Positions 52,273 through 61,281 of a stretch of DNA of 64,000 nt are shown here, in pieces. Positions within the stretch are counted from its first letter, which is position 1. Each line of letters starts with the position of its first letter. The stretch comes from Haloarchaeobius sp. HME9146 (GTDB lineage Archaea > Halobacteriota > Halobacteria > Halobacteriales > Natrialbaceae). The stretch is taken from assembly GCF_025399835.1 (NCBI RefSeq), contig NZ_JAODVR010000001.1:2046001-2110000 (forward strand), read 5' to 3'. The position numbers and the translations under genes are program-made. The notes under the pieces were generated by a model. The model saw only the letters and a program-made list of their open reading frames with translations. It was not told where the DNA came from and ran no database searches.

Positions 52273-53298
52273 TTACTCGTCGGCTGCCGGCGCTTCGGCT
52301 TCCTGCTCGCGCTCGTCGACGTCCTCGTCGGACCGTGCCGCGACGAGGGACCCGCGTGCGACCGAGTAGAGCGGCTCGCTGGCGTGCTGGACGCCACTGA
52401 TGGAGAACGGGATGTTCGCGTCCTCGAGGTGGTCACGGAACAGTTCCTCGAACCCGTTCGGGCTGGAGGTGCCACCCGTGACGACGACCGGCACGTCGAG
52501 ACCCTCCTCGACGTCCTCTTCGTCGACCTCGCGGACGACGTTCTCGATGACGTAGTCGAGCAGGTTCTCGTAGTAGATCGAGAGTGCACCCTCGACGCCA
52601 CCGACGTCCGTCGTGAAGTCGAGCTCGAAGTCGTTCTCCTTGATGGAGGTGACCTTGTCGACCGGCGTGCCCGTCGCCTGGGCGGCCTGCTCGTCGATCC
52701 AGTCGCCACCGCGTGCGACGGAGAACTTCATGACCGGCACCGCGTAGTAGGCCAGGCAGACGTTCGTCATGCCCGCACCGAAGGAGATGCCGAGGCCGGT
52801 GAAGTTGTTGTCCGCGAGTTCGGAGTAGATGACCGACATCCCCTCGTTGATGGGTTCGGCGTCGTAGCCCATGTTCGAGAGGAAGGACTCGATGGTCTTC
52901 TGGTGGTAGAGCGTGCTCAGGCTGGAGTCGCTCGGGTCCGCCGGCACGGAGAAGTACAGCTTCTCGTCCGGATAGTTCGGCTCACCGACGACCTGTTCGA
53001 TGATGAGCTTCATCATCGGGATGGCCGACTTCTCCTGGCTGGAGAGGATGCCGTGCTTCATCGGCCGTCGCGTGTTCTTGTTGAAGATGTTCGCGAAGTT
53101 CAGGGCGTCGTCACCGACGACGTACACCTTGTCGTCCTTCCGGATATGCAGAACTTCCGAGCGAGAGAGCATCTGCTCGGCCATATCCGAGTACTCGATT
53201 TCAACGAAGGAGTTCCGCTGCTGTACGAACACCGTGTCGTTCCCATCCTGCTGGGCAGACAAGATGTTCATCGTGCCAACGTCAAGGCCTTTAGCCAT
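52273..53298 (-). CDS. Salactin-like actin homologue
   Basis: A 341-residue actin/ParM/MreB-superfamily protein that matches haloarchaeal salactin in length and pattern. The phosphate-1 loop is [12 protein letters not shown] (residues 4-15), the phosphate-2 region [15 protein letters not shown] and the adenosine motif [16 protein letters not shown]. Salactin of Halobacterium forms dynamically unstable filaments from the cell poles and helps chromosome partitioning under low phosphate. It ends in an acidic tail. The ATG at 53298 has a ttttatac box at leaderless distance. A membrane protein gene follows upstream in the same direction. Confidence 0.82.
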   Translation of the reverse strand: MAKGLDVGTMNILSAQQDGNDTVFVQQRNSFVEIEYSDMAEQMLSRSEVLHIRKDDKVYVVGDDALNFANIFNKNTRRPMKHGILSSQEKSAIPMMKLIIEQVVGEPNYPDEKLYFSVPADPSDSSLSTLYHQKTIESFLSNMGYDAEPINEGMSVIYSELADNNFTGLGISFGAGMTNVCLAYYAVPVMKFSVARGGDWIDEQAAQATGTPVDKVTSIKENDFELDFTTDVGGVEGALSIYYENLLDYVIENVVREVDEEDVEEGLDVPVVVTGGTSSPNGFEELFRDHLEDANIPFSISGVQHASEPLYSVARGSLVAARSDEDVDEREQEAEAPAADE

Positions 53299-53320
53299 AT
53301 TTGCCAATTCCAACCCACCG

Positions 53321-53330
53321 AAGTATAAAA
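53321..53330 (-). promoter_or_regulatory. TATA-like box of the salactin gene
   Basis: On the minus strand ttttatactt lies 23-32 nt before the ATG at 53298, indicating an independent leaderless transcript separate from the upstream membrane-protein gene. Confidence 0.5.
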
Positions 53331-53400
53331 CTATGTGAAATTATTGCATCAGTTTTAGGCCGCGAATAAACTCCCCAGCGAACAAATGTGTTGTGGCCGC

Positions 53401-54369
53401 CTAACTCAGGCCTAATGCCTGCTTAACCTTCCCCCAGAGCCCGACCGAGCTCCCCCCCGTTCCACCGAGCGAAGAATCCTCTTGCTTGCGTTCTGCTTCG
53501 CGCTCCCGGCGCTCGCGAAGCTCCTTGAGTTTCTGGGTCTGGTCGTCGACGGTCGAGTTCGAGGTCGCCGTCTTCTTCTGCCCACCTCTCATCGCTTTGA
53601 GATTAGTTAGCTGGGAGTCGATTCCGCTCGACCGGGTCACCTTCGCGGTTTTCTGACTGAACGATGACGTATCCATGTCACCGTCGTCGATATTGAAGTT
53701 GAGATTCCGGTTGCTGTTCTTCTCCATCCCGCCCCACGAGAGGTCGACACCGGACATCGCGTCGTCGATGTCGGCCTGGATCTCCTCGTCGCTGTAGTGT
53801 TCTCCCTCCTCGTCCACCTCGTCTTCGACCGCCTGGATGTCGGCCGGGCCGGGCTTCTTGTAGCGTTCGAGCTGGTCGGCGACGAGTGCAGCACCGGTCG
53901 AGCCCACGACGAGCACGAGCCCCAGCGCGTACAGACTGATGACACCGAGCGTGGTGCCCGCCCCGTAATCGTTCCACTGTGCCGGGTACACCGAGACGAA
54001 CCAGAGGACCGCACCCACGTCGAGCACCGAGCCGACCATCGAGGCGTACACTGCGCGCCGTTCGACCGGGAGCAAGACGACGATGCCCGTGATGGTCGCC
54101 GGGAGCGCGAGCATCCCGAGCGCGTAGGAGATACGTGTCCAGTTCCAGAACGCATCGCTTTGCGGTTCCAGCGTGCTGAAGCTCACGAGGGCCAGCAACA
54201 GCGCGACGACCCCGACCACGATACCACTGAAGAACAGGCCGAAGCCGAGATAGACGTCCGTCTCTTCCTCGGGTTCCCCGATGTACCGCTCGTACAGTTT
54301 GTAGAGGGGATTGTCCGGGTGCGACTCGGCCCCGGAATCGCCCGTCTCAGCAGTTGCCTCGTCTGACAT
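53401..54369 (-). CDS. Four-helix membrane protein with long cytoplasmic tail (DUF7139/CdpA-like)
   Basis: A 322-residue protein. After an acidic N-terminus with YERYIGEPEEETDVYLGF it has four transmembrane helices (about residues 42-66, 82-102, 110-130 and 140-165). The C-terminal half is polar and probably disordered, with short conserved-looking islands: SWGGMEKNSNRNLNFNIDDG, SGIDSQLTNLKAMRGGQKK and a terminal WGKVKQALGL. This layout resembles the haloarchaeal division protein CdpA (I recall a DUF7139 label), which links FtsZ and SepF rings. That identity is unverified. It sits just upstream of salactin. Confidence 0.55.
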   Translation of the reverse strand: MSDEATAETGDSGAESHPDNPLYKLYERYIGEPEEETDVYLGFGLFFSGIVVGVVALLLALVSFSTLEPQSDAFWNWTRISYALGMLALPATITGIVVLLPVERRAVYASMVGSVLDVGAVLWFVSVYPAQWNDYGAGTTLGVISLYALGLVLVVGSTGAALVADQLERYKKPGPADIQAVEDEVDEEGEHYSDEEIQADIDDAMSGVDLSWGGMEKNSNRNLNFNIDDGDMDTSSFSQKTAKVTRSSGIDSQLTNLKAMRGGQKKTATSNSTVDDQTQKLKELRERREREAERKQEDSSLGGTGGSSVGLWGKVKQALGLS

Positions 54370-54496
54370 TGTCCCTCATTACAGGGTCATCTCTCATGAC
54401 TGTTTGGTTAACCGTATACTTCTTGAAAAAAGTCGCCGTGTGACCAAGGTCAGACGGCCGTCAGACGGCAGGAGCGCCCACCGCGATGTGGGCCGT

Positions 54497-55036
54497 TCAG
54501 TCCTTGCGTTTGACGACGTCACCCAGCGTCTGGGTGGTGCCAGCGGAGTCGCTCTTCCAGTCCTTCTCTTCCTCGCTGGAGCCGCCAGCCTTGAGACTGA
54601 TACCGAGGAACTTCTCCAGTTTGGTCTGCATCCGGTCGGAGGGGAGGGTGTCCCCGCGTTCGAGTTTCCGGACGAGACTGGCCTTCTCGTTGAGTTCGCT
54701 GGCCAGGTCCGACTGACTCAGGCCCTTCTTCTCGCGGGCCCGTCGGATACGGTCGTCGTAGTCCTGTGCGATTTCGTCCATGTCGTCGAACATGTCTCTC
54801 CGACGGGACGAACCGCCACCGCCACCAGACCTGCTGGAGCCACCCGACGTGGAGCTAGAGGACGAAGAGGACCCAGACGACCCGGTAGAGTACTTCGTGG
54901 ACGTGCTGGAGGACTGCTGGGTCTTGACTTCGGTCCCGAAGTCGGCGCAGTTGTCGCACACGTCCAACTCTGCGCCCTCGACCTTCACCGTCTTCGGCTG
55001 CGACGTCTCGGCGCCACACATCTCACACTGAACCAT
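54497..55036 (-). CDS. Multiprotein bridging factor aMBF1
   Basis: A 179-residue protein. N-terminal zinc-ribbon cysteines are in QCEMCGAE and VCDNCADFG. A Ser/Gly-rich linker (about 45-80) is followed by a Cro/C1-type helix-turn-helix: IRRAREKKGLSQSDLASELN and ASLVRKLERGDTLPSDRM. This is the standard archaeal MBF1 layout; archaeal MBF1 associates with the ribosome. The tail ends LGDVVKRKD. Confidence 0.9.
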   Translation of the reverse strand: MVQCEMCGAETSQPKTVKVEGAELDVCDNCADFGTEVKTQQSSSTSTKYSTGSSGSSSSSSSTSGGSSRSGGGGGSSRRRDMFDDMDEIAQDYDDRIRRAREKKGLSQSDLASELNEKASLVRKLERGDTLPSDRMQTKLEKFLGISLKAGGSSEEEKDWKSDSAGTTQTLGDVVKRKD

Positions 55037-55123
55037 GGTCGTGTGTTGACCGCCAGCAATGATAAAAGGTACGCCGTCGCGGTGCTGGCTGTCAGTTCGA
55101 GCGATAGCGGGCTGGCGACGATG

Positions 55124-55744
55124 TCAGCTCAGGGCGTTCCACGCGCCCGAGAACCGCTGGAGTGCCGTGACGTGGCCCACGACCGCGAACACGACCAGCA
55201 GCCAGCCGACCACGGTCAGGCCGTAGAGGTCGGCCGTGACCACGGCCGCGACGTAGCCGACGACGCCCGACAGCGCGAGTCGGTCTGCACGCCCGAGGTA
55301 GCCCGCGTACACGCGGTCGAGGCCGACCGCCTGCGCCTGCGTGCCGAGGTAGGAGGTCATCAGGACGCCGGTGACCGCGGCGAGCCCGATGTCGTACCGA
55401 CCGATTCCCGCGGCAAAGCCGGCGATGATGACCAGGTCGGCGTAGCGGTCGAGCACGTGGTCGAGCATGTCTCCGGCCTCGCTGGCGACGTTCTGTGCCC
55501 GCGCCAGTTCGCCGTCGACCACGTCGAGCCAGCCGTTGAGCGCGACGCAGGTCGCGCCGACCGCGTAGAACAGCGGGGCATCCGCGACGGCGGGCCCGGC
55601 GTAGGCGAACGCGCCGCCGGCGGCGACCGCCAGCAGGAACGCGATGGTGCTCACGCCGTTCGGAGAGAGGCCGAGGGCGTCGGCGGCGCGGACCCACGGA
55701 TCGAGCAGCGACTTGACCTGGGGGCGGAGTTGGTCGAGCGTCAT
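55124..55744 (-). CDS. CDP-alcohol phosphatidyltransferase (archaeal polar lipid synthesis)
   Basis: A 206-residue six-helix membrane enzyme. The CDP-alcohol motif is fully present as DVVDGELARAQ followed by GDMLDHVLDR, that is D-x2-D-G-x2-A-R-x8-G-x3-D-x3-D. It transfers an alcohol phosphate (inositol-1-phosphate, glycerol-phosphate or serine) to CDP-archaeol. Size and gene order favour archaetidylinositol-phosphate synthase, but the acceptor is not decidable. It overlaps the AK6-like gene by four bases. Confidence 0.85.
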   Translation of the reverse strand: MTLDQLRPQVKSLLDPWVRAADALGLSPNGVSTIAFLLAVAAGGAFAYAGPAVADAPLFYAVGATCVALNGWLDVVDGELARAQNVASEAGDMLDHVLDRYADLVIIAGFAAGIGRYDIGLAAVTGVLMTSYLGTQAQAVGLDRVYAGYLGRADRLALSGVVGYVAAVVTADLYGLTVVGWLLVVFAVVGHVTALQRFSGAWNALS

Positions 55745-56271
55745 AGGTACTCGATGAAGTCGACGTCGCCGGCACTCGGTTCGCGCTCGCCGTGGACGAC
55801 GGCCGCGATGTCGGCGGCCACGTCTTCAGGCGCGCGGTCTGTCGTGTCTATCTCGTAGACGTTCTCTAAGCCGTGCAGTTCGACGGCCTCCGAGAGGATG
55901 ACGTCGAGTGCCTCGCTCTCGGCGTTCTCGCCCGCCTTGGGCGGACTCTCGCCCCTGTCGAGCAGCCGCTGTTCGAGTTCCGCTGGCTCACACCGCAACA
56001 CCACGACGCGGTCGGCGTCGAGGTAGTGCGAGAGGTGCGAATCGAGCACCACGTCGTCGCGGTCACCGACCCATTCTTCGAGCGCGTCGAGGTCGACGAC
56101 CACGCTGTCGCGTTCCTCGTCGACCTCCTCGTAGAGTTCCTCAGCCTCGATGACCTCGTTCAGGTGGACCATGTCGAGGGATACGTCGTAGTCCCCGGCT
56201 GCATCGTCGGCGAGCAGGTCCGTCGCGGTGGTCTTTCCCGTTCCGGGCGTCCCCGTGACGACCACCCTCAC
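55741..56271 (-). CDS. Adenylate kinase-like NTPase (AK6/Fap7 type)
   Basis: A 176-residue P-loop protein: GTPGTGKTTATDLLAD (residues 7-22), the NMP-binding region with VHLNEVIEAEELYEE, and VVLRCEPAELEQRLLDRG. Archaeal relatives of human AK6/Fap7 act in small-subunit ribosome assembly with uS11 and may have adenylate kinase activity. Start is a GTG in the hisC stop codon (GTGA), and its own stop overlaps the CDP-alcohol transferase start, so the three genes form a coupled operon. Confidence 0.85.
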   Translation of the reverse strand: MRVVVTGTPGTGKTTATDLLADDAAGDYDVSLDMVHLNEVIEAEELYEEVDEERDSVVVDLDALEEWVGDRDDVVLDSHLSHYLDADRVVVLRCEPAELEQRLLDRGESPPKAGENAESEALDVILSEAVELHGLENVYEIDTTDRAPEDVAADIAAVVHGEREPSAGDVDFIEYL

Positions 56272-57356
56272 CGCGATAGCACCTCGTTGAGCGTCTCGAC
56301 GGCTTCGCGGGTCTCCGCCTCGGTTCCGCAGGTGATGCGGACACAGCCGGGCAGCCCGAAGCTCGTGCAGTCGCGCACGATGACACCCTCGTGTTGCATC
56401 TCGTCGGTGACGGCGGCTGCGCCGTCCTCGCCGCGGGACTCGCTCACGTCCACGAGGACGAAGTTGCCCTCGCTCTCCCACACGGGAGCGTCGATCTCGT
56501 CGCGCATGTACGAGCGCGCCCAGCGGGCGGTCTCGACCGACTTCTCGACGTGCTCGTCGTCGCCCATCGCGGCGAGGCCGGCCCGGCAGGCCAGCTCGCT
56601 CGCGGCGAAGGGTGTGTTCACTCGCGCGTACGCGTCGGCCCAGTCCTCGGGGACCAGCGCGTAGCCGAGCCGGACGCCCGCGAGTCCGTACGCCTTCGAG
56701 AAGGTCCGCAGGATGGCGATGTCGTCGCGCTCGTCAAGCAGGCTGCGGGCGCTCTCGGTCTCGGCGTACTCGCCGTAGGCTTCGTCGACGACGACGAGGG
56801 TCTCTTCTGCAGTTTCGTCGGCGACGGTCTCGATGGCGTCGAGGGAGAACGTCCCGCCAGTGGGATTGTGCGGGCTCGTCAGGTAGACGATGCGCTCGCC
56901 GGCGTAGTCCGAGAGGACGGTCTCGGCGGTGAGTTCGAGGTCCGGGTCGTCGAGCGTGTACTGCTCGACCTCGCCGTGGTGGTAGCGCGCGCTCATCCCG
57001 TAGTAGGCGAAGCCGGGGTCCGGAACGAGCACGGCGTCGCCGGGTTCCAGCATCGCGCGAGCGAGGTAGTCGAGCGCGCCGTCGCCACCGTTGGCCAGCC
57101 AGACTTGTGCCGGGTTGCAGTCCCAGCGGTCCGCGATGGCCTCGGTGAGGTCGGCGTGAGCCGCCTTCGGGTACGAGGACATGCCCGGTGCCGCCTCCTG
57201 GATGGCCGCGATGGCCTCCGGGGACGGCCCGTGCGGGTTCTCGTTGGACGCGAGCTTTGTGAGGGCCGCCGGGTCCATGCCGAGGTCCCTGGCGACCTCC
57301 TCGATACCGCGCCCGGCCTCGTAGGCGACGTGGGCCGAGAGGTCGCGTGGTTGCAT
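56268..57356 (-). CDS. hisC: Histidinol-phosphate aminotransferase
   Basis: A 362-residue fold-type I PLP aminotransferase. Typical segments are LASNENPHGPSPEAI, SSYPKAAHADLTEAIADRW, the SPHNPTGGTF box, VVVDEAYGEYAE, and the PLP-lysine in TFSKAYGLAGVRLGY. It makes histidinol phosphate in histidine synthesis. The ATG at 57356 gives the standard N-terminus MQPRDLSAHV; longer frames add non-conserved residues. First gene of the hisC-AK6-CDP-alcohol transferase operon. Confidence 0.9.
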   Translation of the reverse strand: MQPRDLSAHVAYEAGRGIEEVARDLGMDPAALTKLASNENPHGPSPEAIAAIQEAAPGMSSYPKAAHADLTEAIADRWDCNPAQVWLANGGDGALDYLARAMLEPGDAVLVPDPGFAYYGMSARYHHGEVEQYTLDDPDLELTAETVLSDYAGERIVYLTSPHNPTGGTFSLDAIETVADETAEETLVVVDEAYGEYAETESARSLLDERDDIAILRTFSKAYGLAGVRLGYALVPEDWADAYARVNTPFAASELACRAGLAAMGDDEHVEKSVETARWARSYMRDEIDAPVWESEGNFVLVDVSESRGEDGAAAVTDEMQHEGVIVRDCTSFGLPGCVRITCGTEAETREAVETLNEVLSR

Positions 57357-57404
57357 GTGCGAGCAACCGGCCCGTGGGGCCTTAAGCGTAGTCAACCAGG
57401 CCAG

Positions 57405-58682
57405 TCAGTCGAGCGATTCGGCACGCGACCGCGCCTGTGTGACGATAGTCGGCCGCCCCCGGATCGAGAGGGAGACCTGGTCCTCGTAGGTGACGGAGTC
57501 GACTGTCGCGTGCTCGTGACACCACGAGACGAACTGCTGGGTCTCCGGGCCGTGTGGCAGGTCGAATTCGGCGGAATCGGTCGGGAGGGCGTCGACGATA
57601 CGGGCTCGAAGCTCGTCCAGACCGTCGTCTTCGGTCGCGCTCGCGACGACCGGGTTGGGTGCGAGATCTGCCAGTTCCGCCTGTCGGCGGGCGAGTTCGC
57701 CGTCGTCGAGGCAATCGGCCTTGTTGAAGACGGTGAGCACGCTCCCGCCCGTGCCAGCTATCTCGGCGTGACAGGTCTCGATGCGCTCCCTGAGCGCCGC
57801 GACCGGCTTGCTCGCGTCGACCACGAGGACGACCACGTCCGCATCGTGGACTTCCGTCAGGGTCGACCGGAACGCCTCGACGAGGTCGTGCGGGAGGTCC
57901 CGGATGAAACCCACCGTATCGGAGAGGAGGACGCGGCGGCCGTCCATCGTGGCCCGGCGCGTCGTCGTGTCGAGGGTCTTGAACAGCCGGTCCTCGACGC
58001 CGGCGGTCTCCCCGAGGTCGCTGTGGGCAGGTTCTGACGCTTCGAGGGTCAGGTCGTCCGCGAGTCGGTGCAGGAGTGTCGACTTCCCGGCGTTGGTGTA
58101 GCCGGCCAGGGCGACGAAGTCGAAGCCCTCCTCGCGTTTTCGGTTCCGACTCGCGTCGGCCTCGTCGGGGAGCGCGTTCAGTTTGTTGTGGACCCGGTCG
58201 ATGCGCTGTTTCACCTCGCGGATCCACTCGCCCTCGGGGTCGTGCGTCGGGAACCAGTTGTACTCGACGTCCTCGCTCTGGACCTCCCGCCGCCGGTGGA
58301 GTTCGTGGCGCAGGCGCGCGAGTTCGACCTGCAACTGGGCGCGCTTCGTGCTCGCCCCGGCCTCGAAGATGTCGAGGATGAGGCGATAGCGGTCCCGAAC
58401 TTCGGTGCCGTCGGGGAGGCGGTCGGTGAGGTTGAACAGCTGGGCGGGTGAGAGGTGGTTGTCGACGATGACGGTGCCTGCGGTGGTCTCGCGTATCTCG
58501 TCGGCTACCTCGTCGACCTTTCCCAATCCGAGGTCGTAGGTCGGGTCTTCGGGCCGGGTCTGGGTGAATACCTCCTGGATGGTGTAGCCTGCAGCCTCGG
58601 TGAGGGCCTCGATTTCGTCTGTGTTCGGTTCTTCAGTTTCGGTTCGTGCGGCGAGTACCGCGCGTGATGACTGTCGTGACAT
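57405..58682 (-). CDS. hflX: GTPase HflX
   Basis: A 425-residue GTPase. The N-terminal HflX domain has TYDLGLGKVDEVADEI and VDNHLSPAQLFNLTDRL; a coiled coil follows (QLQVELARLRHELHRRRE); the G domain has GYTNAGKSTLLHRL (G1), LSDTVGFIRDLP (G3) and VFNKADCL (G4). HflX binds the large ribosomal subunit and splits or recycles ribosomes in bacteria. It is upstream of and co-directional with hisC with a 48-nt gap. Confidence 0.92.
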   Translation of the reverse strand: MSRQSSRAVLAARTETEEPNTDEIEALTEAAGYTIQEVFTQTRPEDPTYDLGLGKVDEVADEIRETTAGTVIVDNHLSPAQLFNLTDRLPDGTEVRDRYRLILDIFEAGASTKRAQLQVELARLRHELHRRREVQSEDVEYNWFPTHDPEGEWIREVKQRIDRVHNKLNALPDEADASRNRKREEGFDFVALAGYTNAGKSTLLHRLADDLTLEASEPAHSDLGETAGVEDRLFKTLDTTTRRATMDGRRVLLSDTVGFIRDLPHDLVEAFRSTLTEVHDADVVVLVVDASKPVAALRERIETCHAEIAGTGGSVLTVFNKADCLDDGELARRQAELADLAPNPVVASATEDDGLDELRARIVDALPTDSAEFDLPHGPETQQFVSWCHEHATVDSVTYEDQVSLSIRGRPTIVTQARSRAESLD

Positions 58683-59162
58683 CTCTCTTGGGATTTGGTT
58701 GTTCGGAACGCAATTCGGGGGCAGCCGGCGTTATCGGCTATCGGACGATATCGACTCCATGCCGAGGCGAACTGCGCCAGCTGGCTGGAAACAGGACGGG
58801 ATGGGCACGACTCGCGGGGTCGAGTTCGCTGCGGTGTGCCCGCCTCCCGTCAGAAAACGAATACGGTCTGCATGAACTACCTGTCCTGACGGTCACGTGC
58901 CCCGGTAAAAGCGGTTCGGGTGGTGTGTCAACTTCTGACAATCCGGGTCGCTTCACCCCCGGAATCGCACCTTCTGTTCGATTTTCCAACCAGTCTGTGT
59001 GGGCAAGTGGCGTCCTATCCCGAACAAATAAACTGTTTCTCGCTATATCAAATCGGGCTTGAATCTGGAAACAGCCGGGTGGTCGAAATCAGTCACGGAA
59101 ACAGGGAAAACGAGAGCGAGAACGGTTCAGGCCGGTGTCGGACCACCGGGCGAGGTAGCCAG
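58683..59162. other. Gene-free interval (480 nt)
   Basis: Several short frames are open but none shows protein-like composition or a plausible start. The right half (58970-59110) is AT-richer. It contains the hflX promoter at its left edge. I see no hairpin, repeat or RNA gene of note. Confidence 0.5.
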
Positions 59163-60119
59163 TCAGTCCTGGCTGACCGTATCCTTGTAGTGGACGTACA
59201 GCCCGAGGCCGAGGGGAGCGGCGATGGCTGCCGCGCCGAGACCGGCCGTCGCGTAGGCTCGCGTGGTCGGGACGGTCTGTGCGCCTGCGCCCACGAGGAC
59301 GACCCCGCGCATCCCCTGCTCGCCGTAGTCCTCGCAGTAGTACTTGCTCACACCGTCACCGTCGAACTGGAGCGCGTACTCGGTCCCCCTGCTGGCGACC
59401 CGCTGGCTCTCGAAGCCGAGCTGGTCGTCGACGACGCTGTATCGACCGGCGGAGCCGACCCACTCCCAGACGACCGTCGTCCCGGGGTCGACGTGGATCG
59501 CCGCGGGCTCGAAGGCGAACTCGCCGCCGTTGCCATCGGCCCCGACCTCCACGCGGACCTCGTCCTTCCCTCGCATGTCGACCACGTCGGTGTAGTTCTC
59601 GACGCCTGCCAGCCAGCCGTCGAAGGTGGGCCCGGTGGGTTCGGTCGGTTCGGGGGCTGCTTCAGCCAGCGACACCTCGGCGTCGCCAACGACGAGTGCA
59701 CCCTTCATGCCCATCGCCTCGTGCGGCGCACAGGCGTAGCGGAAGACACCCGACGATTCAGCAGCGTACTCGAACGTCGCGCCCGCGTCCGAGAGCATCT
59801 CGGACTCGAACGTTCCGTCCTTGGCGACGACGTTGTGCATCCCGCCCTTGCCGGACCACTCCCAGACGACCGTGGTGCCGGGGTCGACCCGGACCGCGGC
59901 TGGCGCGAAGCCGAACGCGCCGCCGTTGCCTGCTGCGCCGACCGTGATGGTCACCTCGCTCTCGCCGCGCTTGTCGGCCAACCCGGAGACGTTGTCCGCG
60001 TTGGCGAACCAGTCGGCCAGTGATTCTCCCTCGCCTGCCTGCGCACCGGCCGGGGTGGCCAGCGTGAGGCCCGCGAGACCGGCACCGGCCGCCGCCGTTA
60101 GGAACTCGCGTCGCTCCAT
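59163..60119 (-). CDS. Two-domain halocyanin-type blue-copper protein
   Basis: A 318-residue exported protein. A Tat signal (ERREFLTAAAGAGLAGL) is followed by two plastocyanin-like domains and a C-terminal membrane helix (about 290-308). Domain 1 (about 33-147) keeps all type 1 copper ligands: His95 in GGMHNVV, Cys130 and His133 in YACAPHEAMGMKG, and Met138. In domain 2 (about 165-277) the histidines are replaced by Tyr227 and Tyr265, although Cys262 and Met270 remain, so it probably does not bind copper normally. It probably ferries electrons to or from the adjacent copper oxidase. Confidence 0.85.
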   Translation of the reverse strand: MERREFLTAAAGAGLAGLTLATPAGAQAGEGESLADWFANADNVSGLADKRGESEVTITVGAAGNGGAFGFAPAAVRVDPGTTVVWEWSGKGGMHNVVAKDGTFESEMLSDAGATFEYAAESSGVFRYACAPHEAMGMKGALVVGDAEVSLAEAAPEPTEPTGPTFDGWLAGVENYTDVVDMRGKDEVRVEVGADGNGGEFAFEPAAIHVDPGTTVVWEWVGSAGRYSVVDDQLGFESQRVASRGTEYALQFDGDGVSKYYCEDYGEQGMRGVVLVGAGAQTVPTTRAYATAGLGAAAIAAPLGLGLYVHYKDTVSQD

Positions 60120-60122
60120 GGC

Positions 60123-61271
60123 TCAGGCCTCGTATCCCGCGAGGTCCATCATCTTCGCGAAGATGTCGCTCTGCATCGCGTCCGTGTAGACGATGCCACC
60201 GAGCATCCCACCGGGGTAGGAGTCTCCGTTGCGGATGTGGTTGACCTTGTGGCAGTGGATGAGGTAGATGCCGGGGTCGGCGTCGGCCTCGAACTCGATG
60301 GTGTAGCGCTCCGCGGGCGCGACGTTGATGACGTCCTGGAGGATCTGCATCTGCTCGGGCCACGGACTGCCGTCCTTCTCGACGACCTTGAACCGGTGGT
60401 TGTGGATATGCATCGGGTGGCTGTGGAAGCCGGCGTTCACCCAGTGGATGCGGACCGTGTCGCCGGGTTCGACGATGATGGGCGAGCCGTCCTCCGGGTG
60501 CAGGGTTCGGGGGGCGGACTTCCCGTTGATGGTGAAGGCGTCGGCCATCCGGTTCGTCAGGTCGTACTGAACGTTCTCGCCCGCGTACTGGCGCGAGAGG
60601 CGGGTGTCCCACTCCTTGACGGTCATGAAGTACTCCTTGTCGGCCTCCTCGTAGCCCTCGGGGTCGACCCGCAGGATGCCGAACATCCCCATGTCCATGT
60701 GCATCGGCGTCTGGTAGTGGCAGTGGTAGAGGTGCGTGCCCGCGACGTTCGCGGGGATGGTGTAGGTGTGCTTCTCGCCGGGCATCACCGTGATACCGGT
60801 CGTCGTCGGGACGCCGTCGTTCTCCCACGTCTTGCGGACGCCGTGGAAGTGCAGCGTGTGCGGGTGCGGGGCGTCGGTGTTGTCGAGCGTGATCTTCAGC
60901 TCGGCACCCTCGGTGCACCGGAGGATGGGCGCGGGGACGCTCGGTTCGCCGTCGTCGGCTGCGAACGCCCACGTCACGGGCAGCGTGATGGGCCCGTTCA
61001 TCGTCTCCAGCGGGTGGAGGTGGTGGGTCGCCTTCACCGGCTTCAGGGTGACCTCGTGCCCGCGCTCGTCCAGATCGACGACCTCGGGCTTGCTCGTCGT
61101 CGGGAGGTCACCGAGGAGCTTCGCGGTGTTCCCACCCGTTTCGACAGGGTTCACGGACGGCTGCGTGGTGGTCGTGCAGCCGGCCATCGCGAAGAGACCG
61201 GTGCCACCCGTGGCGGCCAGAAACTTTCGTCGGGAGATGCCCTTGCCGGGTGCGCCGATTGCATCGTTCAT
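60123..61271 (-). CDS. Two-domain multicopper oxidase (copper oxidase / NirK-like)
   Basis: A 382-residue exported enzyme. SRRKFLAATGGTG (Tat) leads to a lipobox ending AGC (Cys32). Domain 1 (about 95-205) has PHPHTLHFHGVRK and HLYHCHYQTPMHMDMGM; domain 2 (about 250-365) has FHSHPMHIHNHRF and LIHCHKVNHI. Thus both domains have an HCH cluster and a histidine-rich strand. The domain count fits NirK and two-domain laccases, but the HFHG and HPMHIH motifs are laccase-like, so nitrite reduction should not be assumed. It is three bases upstream of the halocyanin gene, a likely electron partner. Confidence 0.82.
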   Translation of the reverse strand: MNDAIGAPGKGISRRKFLAATGGTGLFAMAGCTTTTQPSVNPVETGGNTAKLLGDLPTTSKPEVVDLDERGHEVTLKPVKATHHLHPLETMNGPITLPVTWAFAADDGEPSVPAPILRCTEGAELKITLDNTDAPHPHTLHFHGVRKTWENDGVPTTTGITVMPGEKHTYTIPANVAGTHLYHCHYQTPMHMDMGMFGILRVDPEGYEEADKEYFMTVKEWDTRLSRQYAGENVQYDLTNRMADAFTINGKSAPRTLHPEDGSPIIVEPGDTVRIHWVNAGFHSHPMHIHNHRFKVVEKDGSPWPEQMQILQDVINVAPAERYTIEFEADADPGIYLIHCHKVNHIRNGDSYPGGMLGGIVYTDAMQSDIFAKMMDLAGYEA

Positions 61272-61281
61272 CGGCTACAGG

